A stretch of 64,000 nt of DNA from Syntrophobacter sp. SbD2 (GTDB lineage: Bacteria; Desulfobacterota; Binatia; UBA9968), in assembly GCA_945889495.1 (NCBI GenBank), contig CAMDBU010000002.1, forward strand, positions 17,984 through 81,983. Direction: 5' to 3'. The position numbers were made by a program, and so were the translations under genes. Of the stretch, positions 44,883 to 54,122 are shown one piece after another. Under the pieces are notes generated by a model, which worked only from the letters and a program-made list of their open reading frames with translations, did no database searches and was not told the DNA's origin. How positions within the stretch are numbered: the stretch's first letter is position 1; every line of letters starts with the position of its first letter.

Positions 44883-45120
44883 GCCGATGAGCAAGCCGCC
44901 AGGCAAAAGGCAACTTCCTCCCCGGCCTACCGGCGATTAATCCAAGAAATCGATCCTGGTTCGAAACTACCTGTCCAATCCTAGCTCAGGCCGACGAGCA
45001 AACGGCGACCTGCGGGCTTGACCTTGTGCCGCTGGCAGACTGCGGGAAACGGTTCCCCAGAAAAGCGCACGGATATCGCACTTTTCTGCAGAGACAGCCG
45101 CAATGGCTGGCCAGACGGCC

Positions 45121-45279
45121 TCAGAATTTCTTGGTGGCCTTGCCAATTAAGGCGATGCCAGCGAGTAGACCGATCGTAGCGAGGAGACCTAATCCAGGAA
45201 ATTCGCGAACGTTGTAGAGACCAAAAGCGCCCACCGCGATGAGGAGCACGCCGCCGATAATATAAGTCGTCGAGTTCAT
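45121..45279 (-). CDS. small (52 aa) two-helix membrane protein, below the ORF-track length cutoff
   Basis: ATG at 45279 reads MNSTTYIIGGVLLIAVGAFGLYNVREFPGLGLLATIGLLAGIALIGKATKKF*. Confidence 0.65.
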   Translation of the reverse strand: MNSTTYIIGGVLLIAVGAFGLYNVREFPGLGLLATIGLLAGIALIGKATKKF

Positions 45280-45327
45280 GTCCTAAACCTCCCTTGTTTA
45301 TTTGCGTCTGTGGCGAAAGATCGAGCC

Positions 45328-45367
45328 AAAAAAAAGGCCGACCGAAATTTTGGTTTTCTGGTCGGCC
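45328..45367 (-). terminator. rho-independent terminator downstream of the DUF2294 gene
   Basis: Minus strand: GGCCGACC-agaaaaccaaaatttc-GGTCGGCC followed by TTTTTTTT. Confidence 0.85.
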
Positions 45368-45454
45368 CATTTCCTAACTGGTTAGGTTCGTTTCAAACTA
45401 ACCCTTCGGGAAATCGTCAGACTGCGCCACTTATAGAAACGGCGCGGTCGATTG

Positions 45455-45832
45455 TCAAGAGTCTTGTTTGCCGAGGAAGTTTTTCTCTAAGTTGTTTTCC
45501 AAGGCAAAGACAAACACCCGTTCGCCGCTCTCGGTGCTGATGTCGGTATGCAGATCGATAATCTTCGTGCCAGTGATATCGCCAATGACCTGATACAAAA
45601 GCGGCCGGGCTTTGTCGATCAGAGTTGCACGCATTTTCTTGACCAGTTCTTTGCCGTCGGTAGACTGGCTCAACTGTTCTTCGGCCGGGGTTAAAACGCC
45701 TTTAAGACGAACGATAACCAGGTCCTCGACGATAAAAGTGCGGGTCTCTTTCGGGCCGCGGCCCATGTAGTCGATCTCGAACTGAACGATGGCGCGGCTA
45801 ATGGCTGCTTCGATTTCGCCTTTGGTTTTCAT
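45455..45832 (-). CDS. DUF2294 family protein
   Basis: MKTKGEIEAAISRAIVQFEIDYMGRGPKETRTFIVEDLVIVRLKGVLTPAEEQL...LHTDISTESGERVFVFAL. Confidence 0.85.
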   Translation of the reverse strand: MKTKGEIEAAISRAIVQFEIDYMGRGPKETRTFIVEDLVIVRLKGVLTPAEEQLSQSTDGKELVKKMRATLIDKARPLLYQVIGDITGTKIIDLHTDISTESGERVFVFALENNLEKNFLGKQDS

Positions 45833-45891
45833 CGGCTCGCGGGGATGGATGGAGAAACGGCGTTGGGCGCTCGATATGCGCCAGGGTTTGC

Positions 45892-46239
45892 TTACAGAAG
45901 CTCTTTGACTTCCGCTTCCTTGAAGCCGGTTAACTTTTTCTTGCCCTTGATGAATACCGGCCGCTTCAACAGGTTGGCATCTTTCAACATGAGTTTAATA
46001 GCCTCATCCTTGCTCGGCGGCTTCTGTTTCATGTTCTTTTCTTTGTAAAGCGCCGTGCGCGTGCTGAGAAACAGTTCGATGGGGCTGTCGCCGATAATCT
46101 CGCGCAGCTCCTTCTCGGTGAAGGGCGTCTTGCCGTATTCTCTTTCTTCGAAGTCGACTTTCTTTGCTTGCAAGAAACTTCTTGCTTTACGGCAAGTGGT
46201 TCAGGTGGCTTTGTAGATGAAGCGTAGTTTGTCGGCCAT
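45892..46239 (-). CDS. ArsC/Spx-like thioredoxin-fold selenoprotein (in-frame TGA = Sec at codon 13)
   Basis: From ATG 46239: MADKLRFIYKAT-U(TGA 46203-46201)-TTCRKARSFLQAKKVDFEEREYGKTPFTEKELREIIG...ANLLKRPVFIKGKKKLTGF; UxxC at the canonical CxxC site; SECIS-like hairpin GCAAGA-AGTT-TCTTGC immediately downstream; GGGAG upstream of the ATG. Confidence 0.85.
46170..46185 (-). promoter_or_regulatory. putative bacterial SECIS element (apical hairpin)
   Basis: Minus strand 6-bp perfect stem GCAAGA/TCTTGC with AGTT loop (G at second loop position); loop begins 21 nt after TGA. Confidence 0.7.
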
Positions 46240-46261
46240 GGCGGGCTCCCGGAGGAATTGG

Positions 46262-46335
46262 CGTGATGGAGTGGTGGGCTTGAATCCGAATCCGAAACCC
46301 ATCACTCCATCATTCCATTACTCCAACACTCCAGT
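46262..46335. repeat. intergenic micro-repeat with inverted arms (CACTCCATCACTCCA family)
   Basis: gtgatggagtggtggg ... cccatcactccatcattccattactccaacactccag; same family as 18617-18695. Confidence 0.75.
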
Positions 46336-46343
46336 CGGTTTTC

Positions 46344-47726
46344 CTATTTAAAGAACTTCGCCACGCGCGCGAAGGCATCGGCTTCGACTTCGTTGCGCAC
46401 CGGCCATTCGGATTTCGACTTGAGCGGGATGGTGGCGTCAATGATCGCCACGGCGTCGCCCAGCCAGCCGCGGAAGCTTTGCACTTCGCGGATAATCTCG
46501 ATGTCCTTGTCCCAATGGACCCGGGTGGCCACCGCCCACATGACTTCCCGTTCGTTAAATACGTCAATATCGTCGTCGACGATCACCGCCAACTTCAGGT
46601 TGGGCATTTCAACGAAGGCCTGCATGCCGGCTTTGTTGGGCTCGTTCTCGAATTCCTTCTTGATCGAGATGTAGCAAATGCAGCGGCCGCAGCCCGAGGC
46701 AGCTAAATGAATGCCTTTGATGCCCGGGACATTTTTCTTGATGACGTTGTAGGTGCTGCCTTCCTTGGGCACCGAGCCCAGGTTCCAGTGATCCATGTGG
46801 CCGGGCCAGAAGTCCTCGACGATGCCGCCGCGGCGATGGGTGATGGCGGTGACTTCGATGACCGGCACGTCCATTTTCGGTTGCGCGTAGCCGAGAATTT
46901 CTCCGAAGGGGTTTTGCTCCTTGCGCACGCCGGGGAGAATCTCGCCTTCGATGATCACTTCGGCGTCGGCCGGCACCATGAACTTATCGCCCCAGGTGGT
47001 CGACGGGGTGACCCGCAGCGGTTCTTTCAAGAATGCCGAGGCGGTCAGATAGTCGTTGTTGCCCATGGCGGTCATGGCGCAAGACGACAGATAAAATGCC
47101 GGATGGTGGCCGAGGATGACGATCACCGGGGCGCGGAGATTTTTTTCCTCGTACTCGCAGGCCATCGCTTCGAGATGGTGATGCTTGTGCGCCGAGAAGC
47201 TCATATGCTTGGGATCGTGAAATTTATTCTTGGTAAAGGTGATGTCGTAGTATTCCTGGTTCAACCCCTTCATGGCGCAGGTCATGGTGTGATAGGGGCC
47301 GGAGTCGCCCTTTTGATGCATTGGCATGGGCAGGACTGTCAAATCGGCTTTGTCGCCGGTCAAGACCACTTCTTTCACCGGCGCTTTGTCGGCGGGGATG
47401 ACTTCGATCTTACCCTGTTGCTGTTCCAAGCGGGCGACTTCCAGGCTCACTTCCATGGGTGACTTGATATCGCCCATGTCCAGCGAGTCGGCGATGTACT
47501 GGCGCGACACCCAGGGATTGTAGAACATCGGGAAGTCGGACTTCTTACCGTTCAATGCCGGCAGATTCTCGAACAGCACCATCTTCGGTTCGTTGCGCAC
47601 GTCGAGATGTTTCAGGTAAGCGACGGTCTCGTAATTGTTTGCGTCGATGTGATTTTTCTCACGGATCACCGCGCCTTCGCGGGTGGCGCCCTCTTTGGCG
47701 ATAAAACTCGGCAGATCTTTGGCCAT
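46344..47726 (-). CDS. UbiD family decarboxylase
   Basis: AKDLPSFI...NLPALNG...VILGHHPAFYLSSCA...EVIIEGEILPGVRKEQNPFGEILGY...DDDIDVFNEREVMWAVATRV. Confidence 0.92.
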   Translation of the reverse strand: MAKDLPSFIAKEGATREGAVIREKNHIDANNYETVAYLKHLDVRNEPKMVLFENLPALNGKKSDFPMFYNPWVSRQYIADSLDMGDIKSPMEVSLEVARLEQQQGKIEVIPADKAPVKEVVLTGDKADLTVLPMPMHQKGDSGPYHTMTCAMKGLNQEYYDITFTKNKFHDPKHMSFSAHKHHHLEAMACEYEEKNLRAPVIVILGHHPAFYLSSCAMTAMGNNDYLTASAFLKEPLRVTPSTTWGDKFMVPADAEVIIEGEILPGVRKEQNPFGEILGYAQPKMDVPVIEVTAITHRRGGIVEDFWPGHMDHWNLGSVPKEGSTYNVIKKNVPGIKGIHLAASGCGRCICYISIKKEFENEPNKAGMQAFVEMPNLKLAVIVDDDIDVFNEREVMWAVATRVHWDKDIEIIREVQSFRGWLGDAVAIIDATIPLKSKSEWPVRNEVEADAFARVAKFFK

Positions 47727-47805
47727 GGAATCTCTCCTCTAAATTTATTTACCGGGGGAAAGTATCACTTCTACTTAAAGGAATCGCCGCGTGAGTGCAA
47801 GCCAG

Positions 47806-49332
47806 CTAGCTCCGCAGCAGCGCCGTGAAAGCGCGCAGTTTATGGGCCCAACCGGAGTGGCAAAGTAAGTTCAGCAAATGGCGCACCTGCTGGGCTTTTT
47901 TCGCCGTCGCCGGGTACCAGGGGAATTCTTCTTTGAGGCCGAAGCGGTCGCTGACGATGGTTTTTTGCTGGCAATATTTGCGAATGCCCTCAGCGCCATG
48001 GCGGTAGCCCGCGCCGCTGTCCTTGCGCCCGCCCATGGGCGCTTCGGGAATGATGAAGTTGACCAAACTATCGTTGACGCATACCGCGCCGCTCTCGAGT
48101 TTATCGGCGATGTCTGCCGCGGCCTGTTTATCGCGCGAATAAATGCTCGCGCTCAAGCCGTAGCGCGAATCGTTGGCGAGTTTCAATGCTTCTTGGGCAT
48201 CCTTCACGCGCATGATCGGTATCAGCGGGCCGAAGGTCTCCTCAGTCATGACGCTCATGGCATGATCGATGTCGACCAGCACGGTGGGCTCGTAATAGTA
48301 ACCCGGCAGGTTGGGATTGCGCCTGCCGCCGGTAAGAATCTTTCCGCCTTTGGCGCGGGCTTCTTCGACCTGGGCCGCGACTTTATTGAGCTGCGCTTCG
48401 GAAGTCAGGCAACCGATGTCGATGGTATCGGCGCTTTTCCCCTGGCGGATCGCCTGGACGCGGTCGACCACTTTGTCGACGAAACTTTGATACACTGGCG
48501 CTTCGACGTAGACGCGCTCGATGGAGGTGCAGATCTGGCCACTGTTCATGAGCGCGCCCCAGACGCAGGCGCCGGCGGCGCGTTCTAAATCGGCGTCCTT
48601 GAGGACGATCATGGGATCTTTGCCGCCCAGTTCCAAGGACACTGGAATCAACCGGTCGGCGGCGCGGCGCACGACCCGCTTGCCGGTCTCGACGCTGCCG
48701 GTGAACGCGATCATGTCGGCGTGATCGATCAAAGCTTCACCCGTCGCGCCAGCGCCGACGACGACCTGGAAGAGATCCTTGGGCAAGCCCGCTTGCAGCG
48801 CCAACTCGGCGCCGAACAGCGCCGACAGCGGCGTCAGCTCGGAGGGCTTGACCACTACCGCGTTGCCGGCCATTAAGGCCGGCAGCGCTTCGCCCAAGGT
48901 CATCGTCAACGGAAAATTCCACGGACTGATGATGCCGATGACGCCGCGCGGCGCGTAGCTGGAAATAACTTTCTTGAATTTCACCAGCGGAAAGCTCGGC
49001 GAAATTTTCTCCACCTTGAGATAGCGCTCGGCATGTTTGGCCCAGGCGCCGATGGCGTTGCACAGATAAAAAAGTTCGTTGCCGTAAACTTCGGCGCGCG
49101 GCCGGCCGGTTTCGCTGGTCAAGATATCGGCGAGCCGGTCGCCCTGGTCGAGGAGCAAATCGCGCAGCCGGTAAAGCCGCCGGGCGCGTTCGGCGAAGCT
49201 GGTCGCTTGCCAGCCCGTCTGGGCCTGGCGCGCTCGCGCTACCGCCGCGGCAACTTCAGCCGGTGTGGCGACCGGAAGTTCTTGGACCAACTCCAGCGTG
49301 GCGGGATTGCGAACTTGGATGGTTTCGCTCAT
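47806..49332 (-). CDS. NAD(P)-dependent aldehyde dehydrogenase (succinate-semialdehyde dehydrogenase-like)
   Basis: GVIGIISPWNFPL, GNAVVVKPSELTP, FTGSVETGKRV, VSLELGGKDPMIVL, GQICTSIERVYV. Confidence 0.95.
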   Translation of the reverse strand: MSETIQVRNPATLELVQELPVATPAEVAAAVARARQAQTGWQATSFAERARRLYRLRDLLLDQGDRLADILTSETGRPRAEVYGNELFYLCNAIGAWAKHAERYLKVEKISPSFPLVKFKKVISSYAPRGVIGIISPWNFPLTMTLGEALPALMAGNAVVVKPSELTPLSALFGAELALQAGLPKDLFQVVVGAGATGEALIDHADMIAFTGSVETGKRVVRRAADRLIPVSLELGGKDPMIVLKDADLERAAGACVWGALMNSGQICTSIERVYVEAPVYQSFVDKVVDRVQAIRQGKSADTIDIGCLTSEAQLNKVAAQVEEARAKGGKILTGGRRNPNLPGYYYEPTVLVDIDHAMSVMTEETFGPLIPIMRVKDAQEALKLANDSRYGLSASIYSRDKQAAADIADKLESGAVCVNDSLVNFIIPEAPMGGRKDSGAGYRHGAEGIRKYCQQKTIVSDRFGLKEEFPWYPATAKKAQQVRHLLNLLCHSGWAHKLRAFTALLRS

Positions 49333-49391
49333 GGTTCGGCAAGCTATCAGAGCGCCGCGAAAAAATCTTTAGCGCGGCCAAATCTTTGCCG

Positions 49392-50174
49392 CTAGACCAT
49401 GGTCTGGCCGCCGCAGATGTTCATCGCCTGGCCGGTGATGCCGCGGGCGGCGTCCGAGGCGACATAGGCGACCAGCTCGGCGATCTCTTCGGCTTCTAAA
49501 AATCTCCTGATCGGCACGCCGGCCACCGCTTGGGCTTTGAAGGCTTCCGGCGTGATGCCGAGCGCTTTAGCGGTTTCATTAATCCCCTGGGTCGCCATCT
49601 CGGTGTCGACCCAGCCGGGGCAGATGGTGTTGACGGTGATGCCGCGGCCGACCACTTCGAGGGCCAAGGCGCGGGTGAAACCGATCATGCCATGTTTGGT
49701 TGTGCAGTAGGCGGTGTAGCCGGGCACGCCGAATTTGCCGAGCACCGATGAGATGTTGATCACTCGGCCGCCGGCTTGATCCGGCATATGGCGCAGCGCG
49801 GCTTTGGTGAGCAGATACATGCCGTTCAAATTAGTATCGATAATGTCGTACCACTTGGAGTCGTCGGCGTCGTCGATGTGGCTCAGGCCCGAGATGCCGG
49901 CGTTGTTGACGAGTATATGAATGTCGCCCCATTGGGCGACGATCTGCGCGACGCCACGCTCGACGTCGGCCTTGATTCGCTGATTCATCGGCACCGCGAG
50001 CACCTTCAAGCCGCTCTGTTCGAGTTCCGCCACGACTCGTTCGAGCTGCTCGCGGTTACGCGATGCGATGGCGACTTTGGCGCCATTTTTGGCCAACTTC
50101 TCCGCGATGGCCTTACCGATTCCGGTGCCGCCGCCAGTGATCAATGCGATCTTGTCATTTAGCATAGTTTCCAA
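49392..50174 (-). CDS. short-chain dehydrogenase/reductase (FabG-like)
   Basis: ALITGGGTGIGKAIAEKLA, LVNNAGISG, YTAYCTTKHGMIGFTRALALEV. Confidence 0.95.
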   Translation of the reverse strand: METMLNDKIALITGGGTGIGKAIAEKLAKNGAKVAIASRNREQLERVVAELEQSGLKVLAVPMNQRIKADVERGVAQIVAQWGDIHILVNNAGISGLSHIDDADDSKWYDIIDTNLNGMYLLTKAALRHMPDQAGGRVINISSVLGKFGVPGYTAYCTTKHGMIGFTRALALEVVGRGITVNTICPGWVDTEMATQGINETAKALGITPEAFKAQAVAGVPIRRFLEAEEIAELVAYVASDAARGITGQAMNICGGQTMV

Positions 50175-50382
50175 CCTGCCATCCTTGTAGTCAGTTAACT
50201 AGCCGGTGTTGCACGACAATTCAATCCAGAACTGGTTCCCTTGGAGCTTCGCTGGGAAGCCCCGGTGGTAGCTCCCGGCGCTGGTCTCGATATTGCTGAT
50301 CAAAACCGGTCAAGTCGGACAAATTTCTTTACAGCTTTCTCCTGGGCATATTAAAATTAGCCACGGTCCTAAAGGAGTCATC

Positions 50383-51453
50383 ATGGATATCATCGAATTG
50401 TTAAGCTTCGGCGTCGAGCAGGGGGCTTCCGATTGCCATTTGGCCGCCGGCGAGCCGCCGATGATCCGCATCGACGGCGATCTAAAAAAACTCGATTTCC
50501 CGGCGCTCACTCAGGAGCAGGTCCATGCCTTGATCTATGACATCATGGGCGATGGCCAGCGCAAAGTTTTCGAAGAGACCCATGAGTGCGATTTTTCCTT
50601 CGCCCTGGCGGAGAAGGCGCGCTTTCGTGTCAACGTGTTCATGCAGCGCAAGGGCGAAGCGGCGGTGTTTCGTACCATTCCGACCAAGATTCTCACCATG
50701 GAAGATTTGGGTTTGCCAGCGATCTTCAAGCAGATTTGCGAGAAGGAAAAGGGACTGATTCTGGTCACCGGCCCGACCGGTTCCGGTAAATCGACGACCC
50801 TGGCGGCGATGGTCGATTATCTCAATTCCACTTACGAAGGCCATATTCTCACCGTCGAAGATCCCATCGAGTTCGTCCATCCGTCGAAAAAATGTCTGGT
50901 CAACCAACGTGAGTTGGGGCCGCACACCCACTCGTTCTCCAACGCTCTGCGCGCGGCGCTGCGTGAGGACCCCGATATTATTCTGGTCGGCGAAATGCGC
51001 GATCTCGAAACCATACAGCTGGCGCTGACGGCGGCAGAGACTGGCCATATCGTCTTTGGCACCTTGCATACTTCGAGCGCGCCCAAGACCGTCGACCGCG
51101 TCATCGACGTATTTCCGCCCAACCAGCAGGCCCAGGTGCGGGCGATGTTCGCTGAGTCCATCGAAGCGGTGATTACCCAGACTTTGCTGAAAAAGAAAAG
51201 CGGTGGCCGGGTGGCGGCCCATGAAATCATGATCGGCACCCCCGCGGTGCGCAACTTGATTCGCGAGGGCAAGATTCACCAGCTGCCCGGCACCATGCAG
51301 GTGAGTCAGAAAGATGGCATGCAGACCATGGACATGGCGCTGCAAACTTTGGTCACCCGCGGCCTGGTGACCCGCGAGGAGGCGCAGTCGAAAAGCATGA
51401 ATCCGAATCTGTTCGGCGCCGCGCCGGCGGCCGTGGCCGGTGGTCGTTTATAA
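50383..51453 (+). CDS. pilT: type IV pilus retraction ATPase PilT
   Basis: LILVTGPTGSGKSTTLAAMVDYLN, ILTVEDPIEFVH, LREDPDIILVGEMRDLETIQLALTAAETGHIVFGTLHT; ATG at 50383. Confidence 0.95.
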   Translation: MDIIELLSFGVEQGASDCHLAAGEPPMIRIDGDLKKLDFPALTQEQVHALIYDIMGDGQRKVFEETHECDFSFALAEKARFRVNVFMQRKGEAAVFRTIPTKILTMEDLGLPAIFKQICEKEKGLILVTGPTGSGKSTTLAAMVDYLNSTYEGHILTVEDPIEFVHPSKKCLVNQRELGPHTHSFSNALRAALREDPDIILVGEMRDLETIQLALTAAETGHIVFGTLHTSSAPKTVDRVIDVFPPNQQAQVRAMFAESIEAVITQTLLKKKSGGRVAAHEIMIGTPAVRNLIREGKIHQLPGTMQVSQKDGMQTMDMALQTLVTRGLVTREEAQSKSMNPNLFGAAPAAVAGGRL

Positions 51454-51486
51454 ACGATCGCTACTGACAAAGAGGGAGCGTCAAGC

Positions 51487-52638
51487 GTGGAATTCCAAGA
51501 AATGTTCAAAAAAATGGTCGAGATCGAAGCCTCCGATCTCTACCTCACTGTAGCGCGGCCGCCGATGTACCGGGTCGAAGGTAAAATTCAGGCCATCGGC
51601 GAAACCAACTTCACCCCGGACGATCTGCGTGCCCTGGCCGATTCTATGATGACGGAAAAGCAACGCCGGGAGTTCGCCCAGACGCTGGAGATGAATCTCG
51701 CCCAGTCGCTGCCCGGGGTGGCACGTTTCCGCGTCAACATCTTGGTCCAGCGCGGGTCGCCGGCGATGGTCATTCGGCGCATCAAGGCCGATATCGCCTC
51801 GCTTGACGAGCTCGATCTGCCGTCGATTCTAAAAGATATCACCATGACCAAGCACGGTCTGGTGTTGGTGGTGGGCGCCACCGGCACAGGCAAGTCGACT
51901 ACGCAGGCCGCGATGATCGACCATCGCAATGCCAATGAAGCGGGTCATATCATTACTATCGAAGATCCCATCGAGTTCGTTCATCGGCATAAGCAATCCA
52001 TCATCACCCAACGGGAGATTGGCAGCGATACCCATTCGTTCCAAGCGGCGCTGAAAAATACTTTGCGCCAGGCCCCCGACGTCATCCTGATTGGCGAAAT
52101 TCGCGATACTGAAACCATGGAAGCGGCCATCACGTTCGCCGAGACCGGCCATTTATGTTTGGCGACCTTGCATTCGAACAACGCCAACCAAGCGATCGAA
52201 CGCATCATGAACTTTTTCACGCCCGAGCGTTACGCGCAAATTTATCTGCAATTGTCGTTAAATCTGCGCGCGATTGTCTCCCAGCGGTTGATTCCTTCGG
52301 TGGACGGCAAGCGTGTGGCAGCCTTGGAAGTTCTTGTGGACACCCCTCGGATCAAGGATCTGATCAAACGGGGCGATGTCGATATTCTGAAAGAAGCCAT
52401 GGAGCAGGGCATCCAGGAAGGCAACCAAACCTTCGACCAAGCGCTGTTCGCGCTTTACCGCGACGGCAAAATCGTCTTGGAGCAGGCGCTGGTCAACGCC
52501 GACAGCGCCAACAACTTGCGCCTGAAGATCAAGCTGGCGGGCCTCAAGGTCGATGAAGAGCCGGTGGCCGCGGAAACCGAAGGGCGCAAAGCCGAACCCT
52601 TGCAGGCGGCCGGCGGATTTCGCCTGCGCCGCAGTTGA
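51487..52638 (+). CDS. pilU: PilT/PilU-type twitching motility ATPase
   Basis: LVLVVGATGTGKSTTQAAMIDHRN, IEDPIEFVHRHKQSIITQREIGSDTHSF, LIGEIRDTETMEAAITFAETGHLCLATLHSNNANQAIERIMNFF. Confidence 0.93.
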   Translation: MEFQEMFKKMVEIEASDLYLTVARPPMYRVEGKIQAIGETNFTPDDLRALADSMMTEKQRREFAQTLEMNLAQSLPGVARFRVNILVQRGSPAMVIRRIKADIASLDELDLPSILKDITMTKHGLVLVVGATGTGKSTTQAAMIDHRNANEAGHIITIEDPIEFVHRHKQSIITQREIGSDTHSFQAALKNTLRQAPDVILIGEIRDTETMEAAITFAETGHLCLATLHSNNANQAIERIMNFFTPERYAQIYLQLSLNLRAIVSQRLIPSVDGKRVAALEVLVDTPRIKDLIKRGDVDILKEAMEQGIQEGNQTFDQALFALYRDGKIVLEQALVNADSANNLRLKIKLAGLKVDEEPVAAETEGRKAEPLQAAGGFRLRRS

Positions 52639-52730
52639 GCGTCATGGGCAATTTGTTTTGCTTCCTAGGTCTCGATCCTATCCAGCGCCGGCGCCGCCGC
52701 GGGTTGGGGGCGTTGACTGGTTTTGAATAA

Positions 52731-53270
52731 TTGTCGGTGCTAGGGATAGACGATATGGCGGAACTCCAGAGTTACTCACAACAACTCCGACCGCTGGGCC
52801 AACGGTTGGAAGGGCTGGGCATCGAGCGCTATAGCATTCGGCTTGAAGCGGATGGTTACCGGGGCACCGGCACCAAACGTTACCAGCCACCGGCCGAGGA
52901 AAAGGTCGAAAAAAGTTTGTGGCAACGCATTCGCGAGGGCTCCGAGCCCGCGCCGCCGCCGCCAGCGTTTGAAAACGTCGATCTCCGTTTCACCATTGAG
53001 GAGCTAGAGCGCATCGATGCCAATGCCCAGCGCCAGCGGAGCGCCGAGGTCAGCGCTTCGGACGCCCATTCGCCGTCGCAAATCCTGCGCGCCGTCGGCG
53101 CCCTGGTGGAACAAAAGGGCGGACGTTTTTTGGCGGTGAGCAAGACCGATCTAGACTTGGTCATCGAGTACGAGTCGGCCGGCAAAGGTCCCACCGTCGA
53201 GAAATTCACCGTGTCGTCGCTGTATGATTTCTGGGTGAGAATGTACAAGCGGCGGGGCAAACGAGAGTAA
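52731..53270 (+). CDS. hypothetical protein
   Basis: 179 aa open frame; no family recognised. Confidence 0.55.
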   Translation: MSVLGIDDMAELQSYSQQLRPLGQRLEGLGIERYSIRLEADGYRGTGTKRYQPPAEEKVEKSLWQRIREGSEPAPPPPAFENVDLRFTIEELERIDANAQRQRSAEVSASDAHSPSQILRAVGALVEQKGGRFLAVSKTDLDLVIEYESAGKGPTVEKFTVSSLYDFWVRMYKRRGKRE

Positions 53271-53325
53271 CCCCTGGCGGCGATTCTCGCCGCGCCGGAG
53301 CAATTCCTAAAAAACTTTTCCGTGC

Positions 53326-53359
53326 GCGCGGCAGGAGGACAAAAGTCTCCCTGCCGCGC
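53326..53359 (-). terminator. terminator-like hairpin between convergent genes (downstream of sdhB)
   Basis: gcgcggcaggaggac/gtctccctgccgcgc arms; T-run on the minus strand a few nt later. Confidence 0.55.
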
Positions 53360-53366
53360 CCGCGAA

Positions 53367-54122
53367 TTATTTGTTCTTGCTGGAGAATAGTCCCATCAGC
53401 TTGGCGATGGGATCGTAGAAGCGGTCGACGACGCGCTCTTTGAGGGGAATGATGGCGTTGTCGGTGATGTGAATGTTTTCCGGACAGACCTCGGTGCAAC
53501 ATTTTGTAATGTTGCAATAACCCAGCCCAGCTTTTTGCTTGATCAGCTCCATGCGGTCGTTGGTGTCAAGCGGATGCATTTCCAGTGACGCCAGCCGGAC
53601 GAAAAAGCGCGGTCCGGAGAAGGCCGGCTTGTTGTCTTCGTGATCGCGGATCACGTGGCAAACGTTCTGGCACAGGAAACACTCGATACACTTGTGAAAT
53701 TCCTGCACCCGGTCGATGTCTTCCTGATACATCCGGCGCGTGCCGTCGGATTCCTTGGCCTTCGGTTTGAACGCCGGAATCTCTTTGGCCTTTTGATAGT
53801 TGTAGGACACGTCGGTGACCAGATCGCGGATGATCGGAAAGGTCCGCATGGGCGACACCGTGATGGTTTCGCCGGGCTCGAAGGTATTCATGCGGGTCAT
53901 GCACATCAGCCGCGGCTTGCCGTTCACCTCGGCGCTGCATGAGCCGCACTTGCCGGCCTTGCAGTTCCAACGCACCGCCAGATCGCCGGCCTGCTGGGCC
54001 TGGATCGCATGGATGACGTCGAGCACCACCTGCCCCTCGCCGACGGCAATGCGGTAGTCCTTGAACTCACCGCCATTGGCGTCACCGCGCCACACCCGCA
54101 TATGGACTTGTTGCTCAGCCAT
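53367..54122 (-). CDS. sdhB: succinate dehydrogenase/fumarate reductase iron-sulfur subunit
   Basis: RWNCKAGKCGSCSAEVNGKPRLMCMT, CIECFLCQNVCHVIRDHE, CCTEVCPENIHIT. Confidence 0.95.
   Translation of the reverse strand: MAEQQVHMRVWRGDANGGEFKDYRIAVGEGQVVLDVIHAIQAQQAGDLAVRWNCKAGKCGSCSAEVNGKPRLMCMTRMNTFEPGETITVSPMRTFPIIRDLVTDVSYNYQKAKEIPAFKPKAKESDGTRRMYQEDIDRVQEFHKCIECFLCQNVCHVIRDHEDNKPAFSGPRFFVRLASLEMHPLDTNDRMELIKQKAGLGYCNITKCCTEVCPENIHITDNAIIPLKERVVDRFYDPIAKLMGLFSSKNK

Noticed and set aside
44981-45370. 129-aa minus-strand ORF
   Set aside because: Arg/Trp-rich low-complexity product spanning a terminator and overlapping the better-supported 52-aa membrane protein in another frame
45892-46173. 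93-aa ORF starting at TTG 46173 as a complete protein
   Set aside because: It begins inside the thioredoxin fold and inside the SECIS stem; the upstream frame continues through TGA with family-conserved residues
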